Counted from the stretch's first letter, positions 35,790 to 44,458 are shown. The stretch: DNA of 64,000 nucleotides from Mesobacillus sp. AQ2 (GCF_030122805.1 NZ_CP126080.1:4221501-4285500); one strand, 5' to 3'. The notes: generated by a model not told the origin, from the letters alone. A program made the numbers and translations.

Positions 35790-37322
35790 ATGAAAAAGAC
35801 AGCCATTGCAGCGATCATCATTATTGTTTTAATCATCGGAAGTGGATGGTTTTTCATGAGGATGATGAGCGGTGGTGCAGGCGGAAATATGCCTGGCCAG
35901 GGGGGCAGCATGATGAACGGCGGCGGAATGAGCAATGGCGGCATGATGGGGGGCAGTTCTGGCGCTGTTGAAGATATGAAAAATGACTCTTTTTCAGAGA
36001 AAGAAAAGCCCCTGCCGATTCCGCCAATCCTTGAAGACGAGAATCCCGACCCGGGCAAAGCAGAATTCACTCTTGTTGCCCAAAAAGGTTCGATGGAGTT
36101 TTTAGAAGGAAAAGCTACAGATACATTCGGGTATAATGGCGATTACCTTGGCCCAGTCATTCGCGTCAAAAAGGGCGATGACGTTTCTGTCAAAGTGAAA
36201 AATGAGATTGGTGAAGCAACCACTCTACACTGGCATGGTCTCGAAGTGGATGGTGAGGATGATGGCGGTCCTCACAACGGAATCCAGCCAGGGACTACCT
36301 GGAATCCGCAATTTAAAATCGAACAAAACGCGGCAACATTATGGTACCATCCGCACCTGCTCCATGAAACAGGAGAACATGTTTATAAAGGGCTTGCCGG
36401 GTTATTTTTAATCGATGATGAAGAAAGTGAAAAACTGGACCTGCCAGATGAATATGGTGTGAATGATATACCATTGATTGTCCAGGACAAACAGCTGGAT
36501 GAAAATGGCCAGTTTGATTATGATTTGAGCATGCACGACGTGATGATGGGTCTCCAGGGTGACACCATTATGGTCAACGGAGCCATCAATCCGTATGTTG
36601 AGGTTCCGAAAGGAAAGGTTCGTTTCCGGCTGCTCAATGGGTCGAATGCGCGGATCTATCAATTCGCATTGAGCAATGGACAGGAATTTTTCCAGATAGG
36701 TACGGATGGCGGTCTGATGGAAAAGCCTGTGAAGCTGGACAGCCTCATTTTAAGCTCCGCCGAGCGGGCAGAGCTGATTGTGGATTTTTCCGAATATGAA
36801 GAGGGCCAGACAGTCGAGTTGACAGACCAGGGCACCTCATTCATGAAATTCGTCGTAACTGGCGAGGAAAAAGGGCCAAAAGAACTTCCCTCCCAATTGG
36901 CTGACATTCCGCAAGTCGATGAATCCATGGCTTCCAGGACAAGAGAGTTTGTCATGTCAGGAATGGGAAGCAATGTTACGATCAACGGCAAACAGATGGA
37001 CATGGATCGGATTGACGAGCAGCTCAAACTTCATGATACAGAGATATGGGAAATTTCGAACGAGGGCATGGGCATGATGGGCAATAATATGGGAATGGCT
37101 CACCCATTCCATGGCCATGGCACTCAGTTCCTGATTTTGGACCGGGATGGAAATCCTCCACCTGCAAACGAACGTGGCTGGAAAGATACGATTTTGGTCG
37201 CACCTGGAGAAAAAGTGCGTGCAATTGCGACATTCGACCATAAAGGTTTGTTCATGTACCACTGCCACATCCTCGAGCACGAGGACGCCGGGATGATGGG
37301 ACAATTCACAGTAGAAGAGTAA
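35790..37322 (+). CDS. Met-rich multicopper oxidase (CueO/CotA-like)
   Basis: A 510-residue oxidase anchored or exported by an N-terminal hydrophobic segment (residues 4-22). A Gly/Met-rich stretch (residues 23-56, with about nine Met) may bind Cu(I). The copper motifs are HWHG (147-150), HPH (187-189), HPFHGHG (from 438) and HCHILEHEDAGMM (491-503), with Met502 as the likely type-1 axial ligand. It probably oxidises Cu(I), Fe(II) or Mn(II) outside the membrane while reducing O2. The ATG at 35790 follows AAGGGAGG. It is monocistronic with its own terminator. Confidence 0.93.
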   Translation: MKKTAIAAIIIIVLIIGSGWFFMRMMSGGAGGNMPGQGGSMMNGGGMSNGGMMGGSSGAVEDMKNDSFSEKEKPLPIPPILEDENPDPGKAEFTLVAQKGSMEFLEGKATDTFGYNGDYLGPVIRVKKGDDVSVKVKNEIGEATTLHWHGLEVDGEDDGGPHNGIQPGTTWNPQFKIEQNAATLWYHPHLLHETGEHVYKGLAGLFLIDDEESEKLDLPDEYGVNDIPLIVQDKQLDENGQFDYDLSMHDVMMGLQGDTIMVNGAINPYVEVPKGKVRFRLLNGSNARIYQFALSNGQEFFQIGTDGGLMEKPVKLDSLILSSAERAELIVDFSEYEEGQTVELTDQGTSFMKFVVTGEEKGPKELPSQLADIPQVDESMASRTREFVMSGMGSNVTINGKQMDMDRIDEQLKLHDTEIWEISNEGMGMMGNNMGMAHPFHGHGTQFLILDRDGNPPPANERGWKDTILVAPGEKVRAIATFDHKGLFMYHCHILEHEDAGMMGQFTVEE

Positions 37323-37352
37323 GACTCCGGACATCAGCGGAGTCCTTTTTTT
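37323..37352 (+). terminator. Terminator of the multicopper oxidase gene
   Basis: GACTCCG and CGGAGTC arms around an eight-base loop are followed by a T run. Confidence 0.88.
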
Positions 37353-37358
37353 GTGGCA

Positions 37359-37880
37359 TTAACCGATCAGGAGATGGACCCCTAAGGCAATCCCAAAAAC
37401 AATCGCGATTGCCCGGTGGATTTTTTTATACGCGAGATACTTCTTCCCCTTTGCCCACTTGTCCAGGATCAAGCCAAAGGTTACAAGAAAAGCAAATCCT
37501 ATCAATGTCGCTAATCCGCTGTAGATGCTTTCCCATTCTTCATTAGTCTGCAGGAAAAAATAAGAGCCATGCGCAATCGCTCCTGAAAAAGCAGCCCAGC
37601 CAATCAGTGTATGATGCTCCCTCAAAAGCTTGTATGCTATCTGGGCCCACTTCAAAAATCCAACTTTTCGTTTTTTTAATTGCAGGAATAGAAGTCTGGC
37701 CAGCCATAGTGCAAAGGCTGCGATCGCTCCTATTTCGGCTGCTGTTCCGACCTTCTCGTAAAGATCGCTCAACAAATCAGTTTCACCAGTGAAGAAACCG
37801 AGGATAAACATACCAGCAAATGCAGCAGTAACTATGTAGCCACCCAGCTTAATCCATTTTGACAAAGCATCTTGGGACAT
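37359..37880 (-). CDS. Cytochrome b561/ferric-reductase-like membrane protein
   Basis: A 173-residue protein with four or five helices and helix-embedded His residues (REHHTLIGW; GAIAHGSYFF; YKKIHRAIAI; LGVHLLIG), spaced as in heme-b-binding ferric-reductase-like or b561 proteins. It may move electrons across the membrane. The ATG at 37880 follows AAGGAG. It is convergent with the multicopper oxidase; I do not know its partner. Confidence 0.65.
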   Translation of the reverse strand: MSQDALSKWIKLGGYIVTAAFAGMFILGFFTGETDLLSDLYEKVGTAAEIGAIAAFALWLARLLFLQLKKRKVGFLKWAQIAYKLLREHHTLIGWAAFSGAIAHGSYFFLQTNEEWESIYSGLATLIGFAFLVTFGLILDKWAKGKKYLAYKKIHRAIAIVFGIALGVHLLIG

Positions 37881-38035
37881 ACGCTTCACTCCTTGTCTAA
37901 TTATTCTATCCTATACCCTGAAACCCATTCTATATTAGGCAAAGAACAAATTCGCAAGCATCTCGTTCAGGCCAACAACAAACGCTGCCAACTTAAAAAT
38001 AACGGTGTCGCTTGCTGGTCGGGCCTTGGATAAAA

Positions 38036-38077
38036 CAAAAAGCATAAGGACCAACCCACTTATTTGGCCCTTATGCT
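38036..38077 (-). terminator. Terminator of the feo operon
   Basis: AGCATAAGG (38041-38049) and CCTTATGCT (38069-38077) form the stem; the minus strand continues into a T run. Confidence 0.8.
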
Positions 38078-38082
38078 TATTT

Positions 38083-39483
38083 TCACACCCAGCCTAATAA
38101 CTTTGCCAGTTGGGCGATCACAAATGTTACAAGTAAGGCGATGACAGTCGGGATCATGAATGCCATAAAAGTCCATTTCTTGCTCTTTGTCTCCTTATAA
38201 ATATTGATCAATGTGGTTCCGCAAGGATAATGAAGGAGTGAAAACAACATCATGTTGAGAGCTGTCAGCCAGGTCCAGCCCTGATCCAGGAAAATTTGCT
38301 TCAAATCCCCGATTCCTTCCACATCGATCAGTTCCCCTGTGGATAAATAACCCATCAACAGTACCGGCAATACAATTTCATTTGCCGGCAGGCCAATCAA
38401 GAAAGCCATCAGGATATATCCATCCAGCCCCAGCGATTGCCCAAGAGGATCTAAAAATTGCACAATATGCAGGAGGATGCTGGTTCCGCCTATATCGATG
38501 TTGGCGAAAACCCATGTCAGGACGGCTGCGGGCGCCGCGACTTTAACCGCCCTGTTAAGAACGGATAGCGATTTTGTCAGAGAAGCCCTGATCACAGTAT
38601 CGAATATTTTCGGTTTGCGATATGGAGGCAGCTCCAATGTATAATGTGTCGGAACTCCTTTAAGCATTGTTTTTGAAAGAATCCATGATACAAAGAATGT
38701 CACGATGATGCCAAACAATACAATCCCCACGATGACCGACGTCGTCACGACCATTGCCATTCCGCCCGTAAAACCTGAAGCCATGAATAGTGAAGCAAGG
38801 ACAATCAGTGTTCCCCATCTTCCGTTGCAAGGTACAAAGTTATTCGTAAGGATCGCCAGCATTCTTTCCCGCGGCGACTCGATGATTCTCGTTGACATCA
38901 TCGCCGCCGCATTGCACCCAAAACCCATCGCCATTGTCAGTGACTGCTTTCCATGTGCCCCAACAGATTTAAAAAGTCGGTCCATATTAAAGGCAACACG
39001 CGGGAGGTAGCCATAGTTTTCAAGGAGGGCAAATGTCGGGAAGAAAATCGCCATCGGCGGGAGCATGACACTGATCACCCATGTTGTGCCACGATAGAAA
39101 CCTAGAACAAGTACACCATGAAGCCATTCAGGAGCATGGATCATTTCAAAAAACAAAGTGAGGTATCCTTCAATCCAGCCAAAAAATTCAGCCAGCATGG
39201 CAGATGGAACATTTGCGCCGGCAATCGTTAAATAAAAGACCACCCCGAGCATCACCAGCATGATCGGGAAACCAAGGATGGGCGAGGTGAAAATCGCATC
39301 TAATTTTTCAGTCCGCTGAGAGTGCTTATTTTTCGTGTAAGTAACTCCGGCCTGAACCAATTTACTGCTATTCTGATAGAGCTTCTCGACGATTCGGTCA
39401 CGAGAATCCGAGGTTGATAGTTTTTCAGCTTGATGAAGAATTTCGTCCAAAAGCTGATTTTGATCCAATGATTTGGATTCCAT
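38083..39483 (-). CDS. feoB: FeoB membrane (Gate) part, separate gene
   Basis: A 466-residue polypeptide equal to the C-terminal two-thirds of FeoB. A cytoplasmic linker (residues 1-65) is followed by about eight helices with the Gate repeats: LGFYRGTTWVISVMLPPM, GFGCNAAAMMSTRIIESPRER and the NFVPCNGR segment, whose Cys is conserved in FeoB. It imports Fe(II). Its ATG overlaps the stop of the GTPase gene (TAATG), with AGGAGGTG upstream, so it is a designed separate gene rather than a frameshift. Confidence 0.93.
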   Translation of the reverse strand: MESKSLDQNQLLDEILHQAEKLSTSDSRDRIVEKLYQNSSKLVQAGVTYTKNKHSQRTEKLDAIFTSPILGFPIMLVMLGVVFYLTIAGANVPSAMLAEFFGWIEGYLTLFFEMIHAPEWLHGVLVLGFYRGTTWVISVMLPPMAIFFPTFALLENYGYLPRVAFNMDRLFKSVGAHGKQSLTMAMGFGCNAAAMMSTRIIESPRERMLAILTNNFVPCNGRWGTLIVLASLFMASGFTGGMAMVVTTSVIVGIVLFGIIVTFFVSWILSKTMLKGVPTHYTLELPPYRKPKIFDTVIRASLTKSLSVLNRAVKVAAPAAVLTWVFANIDIGGTSILLHIVQFLDPLGQSLGLDGYILMAFLIGLPANEIVLPVLLMGYLSTGELIDVEGIGDLKQIFLDQGWTWLTALNMMLFSLLHYPCGTTLINIYKETKSKKWTFMAFMIPTVIALLVTFVIAQLAKLLGWV

Positions 39484-40178
39484 TACTGCAACACCTCCTC
39501 ATACTGCTGCCGCTTGCTGATTTCCTCAAGCAGCGCTTTATCTCCATCAAGCAAGCGCAAAGCAAGCCATCTGGATGGAATTCGGCTATTCCGAAGCTGT
39601 TTGACCAATGGCATGAGGACTGCGATTTTTTCTTCGGTTTCTTCATCATAGGTGACCGGTACAGGATTACATGTGATCTCACCGCTCATCAGCCGATCCA
39701 TGGCATCGAGCAGCGCAGAAATGCCCGATTTATTCCTTGCAGAGATTTTGATGACCGGTACCCCAAGCCGTCTCATTAAGATCTTTTCATTGATTTTAAT
39801 CCCCATCTTCTCAGCCTCATCTATCAAATTAACGCAAATGATTACCTGGCCGGTCATCTCAAGAACCTGTAAAGCCAGGTTAAAATTCCGTTCCAGTGCA
39901 GTAGCGTCCAATACGACGAGGGTGAGATCAGGTTTTTCGAACACAATATAATTGCGGGCCACTTCTTCATCAAGAGAATTGGAGTAAAGCGAATAAGTAC
40001 CAGGCAAATCCACTAGTTTAAAAGTATTGCCTTTGTATTGAAAGGAACCTTCCTTTAATTCAACCGTCTTTCCCGCCCAGTTTCCCGTATGCTGTTTCAA
40101 TCCCGTCAATACATTGAACAATGTGCTTTTCCCCGTATTAGGGTTTCCAGCCAGCGCCACACGAAATTGCCTGCTCAT
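39483..40178 (-). CDS. feoB: FeoB GTPase part, separate gene
   Basis: A 231-residue soluble G domain: G1 GNPNTGKST (residues 11-19), switch G2 near GNWAGKTVE, G3 DLPGTYS, and G4-like NLID (for NKxD). A helical GDI-like tail follows. It controls Fe(II) uptake by the membrane part encoded next. It overlaps feoA upstream and the membrane part downstream by one base each (TGATG and TAATG). The classical feoB is one ORF of ~660-770 residues. Confidence 0.93.
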   Translation of the reverse strand: MSRQFRVALAGNPNTGKSTLFNVLTGLKQHTGNWAGKTVELKEGSFQYKGNTFKLVDLPGTYSLYSNSLDEEVARNYIVFEKPDLTLVVLDATALERNFNLALQVLEMTGQVIICVNLIDEAEKMGIKINEKILMRRLGVPVIKISARNKSGISALLDAMDRLMSGEITCNPVPVTYDEETEEKIAVLMPLVKQLRNSRIPSRWLALRLLDGDKALLEEISKRQQYEEVLQ

Positions 40179-40423
40179 CAGTCCATCAGCTCCCCTTCGA
40201 TTTTTATGCTTTCATCTTTCCTTAATGCAATCGTAGTATTGCTTACGCGAAAGGCAATTGGATCACCCAAAGGACTTTTCCTGACCACTTCTACTATCGC
40301 CCCAGGCACAAATCCTAAATCAAGCAGCCTTCTCCGCATGACTCCTTCAACTGATATGCACGTCAGCTTAATGACGTTTCCTTTTTCACCATCGGATAAA
40401 CGGACTTTTTTTGATTCACTCAT
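40178..40423 (-). CDS. feoA: Ferrous iron transport protein FeoA
   Basis: An 81-residue SH3-like FeoA protein (LSDGEKGNVIKL; MRRRLLDLGFVPGAIVEVVRKSP, a family hallmark). It assists FeoB. The ATG at 40423 follows AAGGTGGAGG; the longer frame begins inside that site. It is the first gene of feoA-feoB(N)-feoB(C). Confidence 0.93.
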   Translation of the reverse strand: MSESKKVRLSDGEKGNVIKLTCISVEGVMRRRLLDLGFVPGAIVEVVRKSPLGDPIAFRVSNTTIALRKDESIKIEGELMD

Positions 40424-40441
40424 TAATATTTCCTCCACCTT

Positions 40442-40466
40442 AAAAAGTTTCCTTAGTGCAACTTTT
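40442..40466 (-). promoter_or_regulatory. MntR/DtxR-like operator in the feo leader
   Basis: On the minus strand the core TTGCACTAAGGAAACTTTT closely resembles the B. subtilis MntR box as I remember it (TTTGCCTTAAGGAAAC). The site has AAAAGTT/AACTTTT symmetry. It lies between the -10 and the feoA start. A metal-sensing DtxR-family repressor is inferred. Confidence 0.5.
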
Positions 40467-40473
40467 GTTTTTT

Positions 40474-40502
40474 ATTATATGTAAGTGTGGGGAAAGTGTC
40501 AA
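40474..40502 (-). promoter_or_regulatory. Consensus sigma-A promoter of feoAB
   Basis: On the minus strand TTGACA (40502-40497), exactly 17 bp and TATAAT (40479-40474) form a perfect vegetative promoter, consistent with control by a repressor downstream. Confidence 0.85.
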
Positions 40503-40520
40503 AATTATTTTTATAAAATA

Positions 40521-40564
40521 TAAAAGCATATGGACAATCCAGAAAATTGGATTTGCCCATATGC
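40521..40564 (-). terminator. Terminator of the siroheme-reductase-like gene
   Basis: GCATATGG and CCATATGC arms with an inner AATCCA/TTGGATT stem are followed on the minus strand by TTTTATATTTT. Confidence 0.75.
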
Positions 40565-40604
40565 TCTCAAGCCTTGCATAACGGAATATGAAATCATCTT
40601 ATTT

Positions 40605-41246
40605 TTACTTTTTACATGCTGTATTGATCATTTCCAACAGCTCGTCTTTTCCAAACCGGGCAATGAATTTATGGACCGGCTCGCGCTTTTTCCCATTCTC
40701 ATTATATATGTCTATGAGACTCTCAACTCTTTGATAAAGCTCATTCGGAGTAAGCTGTTCATATAACAGGCTTCCCGGTGCAGCATCCTGCCCCTTTGAT
40801 TTTCCCCCGGCATAAAGATTGTAGCCGTCTTTCACTTTCATGATGCCGATATCGTTGATGAGCGGTTCACCGCAGCCGACCGGGCAGCCGGTGTACGCTG
40901 GCTTCAGGGTAAAAGGGACTGCTTTGCCGGCGATCCTTTTGTTCAGTTCAATGGCAATGGGCATCCCTTCCTCCTCCGCTCCTTTGCAAAAATTACATGT
41001 GCGGAGACTTTTCACAAAGCTTCCAACTGGATAACAGCTGAGGCCAGCCTGTTCAAACTCTGCAATTGCCTCTTCTTTTCGGCTTTCCGGTATTTCGATA
41101 TACAGCTGCTGAAACGTCGTCAGCTCCAGTTCCTGGTCCTCTCCCAGATATTTCGCCAGGACCAGAAGCTGCCTGGCATTCAGCTTGGAGCCAAAATCAA
41201 TGCCGCCATTAACAGCCAGCTTTATGGTTTTCTCAGTCGTTTCCAA
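40605..41246 (-). CDS. Nitrite/sulfite reductase-like single-module protein
   Basis: About 213 residues: a ferrodoxin-like half-domain (LNARQLLVLAKYLG; FQQLYIEIPES) followed by a siroheme/4Fe-4S type module with Cys pairs in RTCNFCKGAEEEG and TGCPVGCGEP. Canonical sulfite and nitrite reductases have a first pair spaced C-x5-C and two such modules; here the spacing is C-x2-C and there is only one. I prefer TTG at 41246 (spacing to AAGGAGGATGG); a GTG at 41267 is upstream. The electron acceptor is unknown. Confidence 0.75.
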   Translation of the reverse strand: METTEKTIKLAVNGGIDFGSKLNARQLLVLAKYLGEDQELELTTFQQLYIEIPESRKEEAIAEFEQAGLSCYPVGSFVKSLRTCNFCKGAEEEGMPIAIELNKRIAGKAVPFTLKPAYTGCPVGCGEPLINDIGIMKVKDGYNLYAGGKSKGQDAAPGSLLYEQLTPNELYQRVESLIDIYNENGKKREPVHKFIARFGKDELLEMINTACKK

Positions 41247-41333
41247 TAAATCTCCATCCTCCTTCACGCTTGTTTAGAATGAATTTATTTCCATCATACC
41301 GAGAAAAAGTGGAGAATGTGTGGATTTTTCGAA

Positions 41334-42392
41334 TCAATTCATGATCGTGATTCCGTTAGGTATTTCCCCGACCTCGATAGTTTCTGCTTGTTTGCTAGCC
41401 AGGTCAATGATGCTGACTGTGTTATCGAACATATTAGTTACATAAGCGAACTTTCCGTCACTGCTTACCGTTACACCATGGGCGCCATTTCCTGTCTTGA
41501 TCTCATCGACAACTGTTTTTGCTTCTAAATCGACTATTGACATGGAACTTGAAGGGGATTCCTCGGTGCCCTGGTTCGCGACATACGCATACTTGCTGTC
41601 AGGACCAATATAGACCTGTGCCGGGCCTGTACCAACTTCCACCTTGGCCACTTGCTTCGTTTCAAGATCGACTATGGCCAGTGAGTTTTCCGAGAAAAGG
41701 GTTACTGCCAGGGTCTTTCCGTCCTTGGTCACTCCTGTTGTCACAGGTGTACTTCCTATATTCATTCTTTCTTCCTGGAATGTTTCCAGATTGATTACAC
41801 TTACTGTGTCCTCACCCATATTGGCGATATAGGCTAATTGGCTGTCTGGAGAAATCCTGAAACCATGTGGGCCATCGCCTGTCGGAACGGTTTTGATCAC
41901 TTTATAGGTTGCCGCGTCAATGACTGAAACGGTGTCATCCTCGTTGTTTGTTGCCAATACGTATTTGCCATCCCCTGAATACACAATATGCGCCGGATGA
42001 TTCCCAACTTCCACTTCTTTTAACAGTTCATTTGTAAAGGCATCATAGAATACTACTTTTCCAGAAGTTCCTCCTTCGTGACTGCCATGCCCGTGCCCAG
42101 ATTCAGGAATTAGTGTTGCGGCAACCACTTTTCCATCAGGCGAAAGCTGGATATTATGAACAACTCCATCTGCCTTGATGGTATCGGCCACCTTATTATC
42201 TTTGACATAGACCTTGCTGATGGTCCCGCCCTCATTGGCGGTGAAATAATATTTTTCTGAAACTTGTTCTTGTTTGGCCGCTTTCACTTCAGGTTTCTTT
42301 TCAACCTTAGTAGCAGCACCCGTCCCACACCCTGCAAGAACAAGTCCAACAGAAGCAAACAGGCTAATCATTTTTACATTTAAACGACTCAT
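41334..42392 (-). CDS. YncE-like beta-propeller lipoprotein
   Basis: A 352-residue lipoprotein. The lipobox VLAGCG follows the signal MSRLNVKMISLFASVGL. The rest is about seven beta-propeller blades of the YVTN type, each with an SPDGKxxYxAN-like turn (GKYVLATNNEDDTVSVID; QLAYIANMGEDTVSVIN; KFAYVTNMFDNTVSIID). A His-rich loop (GHGHGSHEG) near residue 100 could bind metal. The ATG at 42392 follows AAAAGGAGG. Its ligand is unknown; proximity to iron and redox genes is only suggestive. Confidence 0.85.
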   Translation of the reverse strand: MSRLNVKMISLFASVGLVLAGCGTGAATKVEKKPEVKAAKQEQVSEKYYFTANEGGTISKVYVKDNKVADTIKADGVVHNIQLSPDGKVVAATLIPESGHGHGSHEGGTSGKVVFYDAFTNELLKEVEVGNHPAHIVYSGDGKYVLATNNEDDTVSVIDAATYKVIKTVPTGDGPHGFRISPDSQLAYIANMGEDTVSVINLETFQEERMNIGSTPVTTGVTKDGKTLAVTLFSENSLAIVDLETKQVAKVEVGTGPAQVYIGPDSKYAYVANQGTEESPSSSMSIVDLEAKTVVDEIKTGNGAHGVTVSSDGKFAYVTNMFDNTVSIIDLASKQAETIEVGEIPNGITIMN

Positions 42393-42581
42393 TTTGAGCC
42401 CTCCTTTTCGGAAATCTACCACCATGATAATCCCGCCCATTCCTGCGAAAATGTTAAGTTCATCACAAACCAAAATATAAAGCTGAGAAATTTTACAGCT
42501 TTTTGAAATTGATAAAATCTGCAAATTTCCGGAGTAGAATTTACTATTTGTTTTCATTAGGGAAGGATAGTAGCAAAATAA

Positions 42582-42641
42582 TTGATTTATTTTCTTGATA
42601 AGTTAAAATGATATCGAGTTTCGTTATTGGATTTCGATATC
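42582..42641 (+). promoter_or_regulatory. padR promoter with inverted-repeat operator
   Basis: TTGATT (42582-42587), a 16-bp spacer and TAAAAT (42604-42609) are followed at once by GATATCGA (42610-42617) and TCGATATC (42634-42641), a perfect 8-bp inverted repeat with a 16-bp spacer. It overlaps the expected start of transcription, so PadR autoregulation is likely but unproven. Confidence 0.6.
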
Positions 42642-42661
42642 AGGGAAAGAAGGAATTTTAC

Positions 42662-42970
42662 ATGGAGGATAAAGTTCTCAGGAAACTTTTTCTCGGGTTC
42701 ATCCAGATCCATATTTTGCATCATGCAAAAGAGCAAGAGATTTTTGGGTTGTGGATGCTGGAAGAGCTTAAAGAACACGGCTACAGTTTGAGCGCCGGGA
42801 CTCTATATCCGATTTTGCACAGTATGGAATCAGATGGATTGCTGATAAAAGAAGAAAGAAAGGTCGAGGGAAAAATACGCAAATACTATCGGACAACAGA
42901 CAAAGGAAACAGGGTGCTTGAGGAAGCCCAAAAGAAAGCGTACGAACTCTTCAAGGAAATCAAGGATTGA
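42662..42970 (+). CDS. PadR-family transcriptional regulator
   Basis: A 102-residue PadR regulator: a winged helix with GLWMLEELKEHGYSLSAGTLYPILHSME, then a wing (KIRKYYRTTDKG) and a short C-terminal helix. The ATG at 42662 follows GAAGGAA; the longer frame from 42608 would begin inside the promoter. It leads the padR-fetA-fetB-chrA set, 58 bp before fetA. The effector is unknown. Confidence 0.88.
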   Translation: MEDKVLRKLFLGFIQIHILHHAKEQEIFGLWMLEELKEHGYSLSAGTLYPILHSMESDGLLIKEERKVEGKIRKYYRTTDKGNRVLEEAQKKAYELFKEIKD

Positions 42971-43028
42971 TCAGAGGCTCGAAGATATATGTGTACCAGA
43001 ATTCAGTGGATGAAGGGAGTGAAGCAGT

Positions 43029-43664
43029 TTGTTTGAACTTCAGAATGTGACTGTGAACGGTATTTTACAAATCGATCAGCTGACGATTCCGGAAAATCAA
43101 TTCACCTGCATCCTTGGACCGAGCGGAAGCGGGAAGTCGACGCTATTGAGGCTTTTGAATGATCTGTCCAGCCCTGATGATGGGAAGATTCTTTATAAAA
43201 ACAAACCAATCAACGAATTCGATCCGCTTCAGCTCCGAAGAACGGTTGTTATGGTGTCGCAGGCGCCGGTCATTTTTCAGGGCAGTATTGAAGATAATTT
43301 GCAGATTGGCCTTTCTTTTTCCGGAAAAGAAGCAGCAAGTGTTAAGGAAATGGAGACAATGCTCGAATTATTCATGCTTGATAAAAAGCTGGGCGATGAA
43401 GCGGAGAACCTGTCTGGCGGCGAAAAACAGCGTCTTTCCTGGGCCAGGGCGATGCTGCTGGATCCCGAGGTGTTTTTGCTGGACGAGCCGACCTCCGCGC
43501 TGGATGAAGAAACAGCCCGTACTGTGCTAACAAGATTTTACGAGTATGCTAAAAAGCGTTCGAAAACAGTCATTATGATCACTCATTCAAAGGAACTGGC
43601 AGAGCTCGCAGCCGAGAATACGATTGACTTGTCCCAATACTCCCTTGGAAGCGAGGGGCTCTGA
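43029..43664 (+). CDS. fetA: ABC transporter ATPase of the FetA (YbbL) type
   Basis: A 211-residue ATPase: Walker A GPSGSGKST (residues 31-39), Q-loop VSQAP, signature NLSGGEKQR, Walker B VFLLDEPTSALD and the H-switch ITHSKE. It pairs with the UPF0014 permease encoded next, as in E. coli FetAB, an iron exporter that protects from oxidative stress. The start is TTG at 43029 after AGGGAGTG. It overlaps fetB by one base (TGATG). Confidence 0.85.
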   Translation: MFELQNVTVNGILQIDQLTIPENQFTCILGPSGSGKSTLLRLLNDLSSPDDGKILYKNKPINEFDPLQLRRTVVMVSQAPVIFQGSIEDNLQIGLSFSGKEAASVKEMETMLELFMLDKKLGDEAENLSGGEKQRLSWARAMLLDPEVFLLDEPTSALDEETARTVLTRFYEYAKKRSKTVIMITHSKELAELAAENTIDLSQYSLGSEGL

Positions 43665-44458
43665 TGGATGGTGTAATGGATCTATCGTTACTGCAGCTTG
43701 CTGCTGCCTATATCTTCATCCTGATATTAATCATCATTGTCAGGGTTCGCGGGATCCGGCGGGAAAAAGAAATCCTGCTGGCTACTGTGCGAATGTCCAT
43801 CCAGCTTGTACTGGTCGGGTACCTTCTCGTCTATCTGTTTGATAATCCGAACCCCTGGTCTACCTTGCTAATCATTGCCATCATGCAGATTTTTGCTATT
43901 TATAATGTGTACAAACGTACAAAGCACCCTCTTGGAAGCGGGATGAAAAAGTATATTGCTTATGCTATGGCAATCGGAATCCTATCGAGTTTGTTCTTTT
44001 TCATTCTCGTTGTCCTGGATGTTACTCCATGGTACGAACCGCGTTATTTCATCCCGATTGCCGGGATGATCATCGGAAATTCGATGACCGGTGTTTCGCT
44101 CGGGGTGAATAATTTAATTTCGGGATTTACATCGCACAAGGATGAGATCGAGGGCGCCCTGATGCTTGGGGCCACACCGAAGGACGCCGCCAGGAAGGTC
44201 GTCAACGAAGCTTTCGATTCTGCGATGCTGCCAACCATAAACTCAATGGTCGGGATGGGAATCATATTCCTGCCGGGAATGATGACGGGTCAAATTCTTT
44301 CCGGCACCTCCCCCATCGTTGCCGTGGAATACCAGATCGCCATCATGCTTGGGATTGTCGGAAGTGTGTCACTGACGGTGATTTTGTATTTGCAGATGGC
44401 CTATAAATCTTTTTTCAATGAGCGTTTTCAATTAGTTATGAAGGAGAATAAGAAATGA
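43664..44458 (+). CDS. fetB: FetB/UPF0014 ABC transporter permease
   Basis: A 264-residue permease with about seven helices. Diagnostic segments are LLATVRMSIQLVLVGYLL, PIAGMIIGNSMTGVSLG, ALMLGATPKDAARKVV (EAA-like loop) and GMIFLPGMMTGQILSG-like (residues ~190-215). E. coli FetB exports iron; plant STAR2 relatives handle UDP-glucose. Iron or metal export is the best guess. It overlaps fetA by one base and chrA by four (ATGA), so all are co-translated. Confidence 0.87.
   Translation: MDGVMDLSLLQLAAAYIFILILIIIVRVRGIRREKEILLATVRMSIQLVLVGYLLVYLFDNPNPWSTLLIIAIMQIFAIYNVYKRTKHPLGSGMKKYIAYAMAIGILSSLFFFILVVLDVTPWYEPRYFIPIAGMIIGNSMTGVSLGVNNLISGFTSHKDEIEGALMLGATPKDAARKVVNEAFDSAMLPTINSMVGMGIIFLPGMMTGQILSGTSPIVAVEYQIAIMLGIVGSVSLTVILYLQMAYKSFFNERFQLVMKENKK

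Noticed and set aside
39483..40178. feoB as one gene broken by a frameshift
   Set aside because: Overlap TAATG with AGGAGGTG upstream and complete motifs on both sides show two intended genes.
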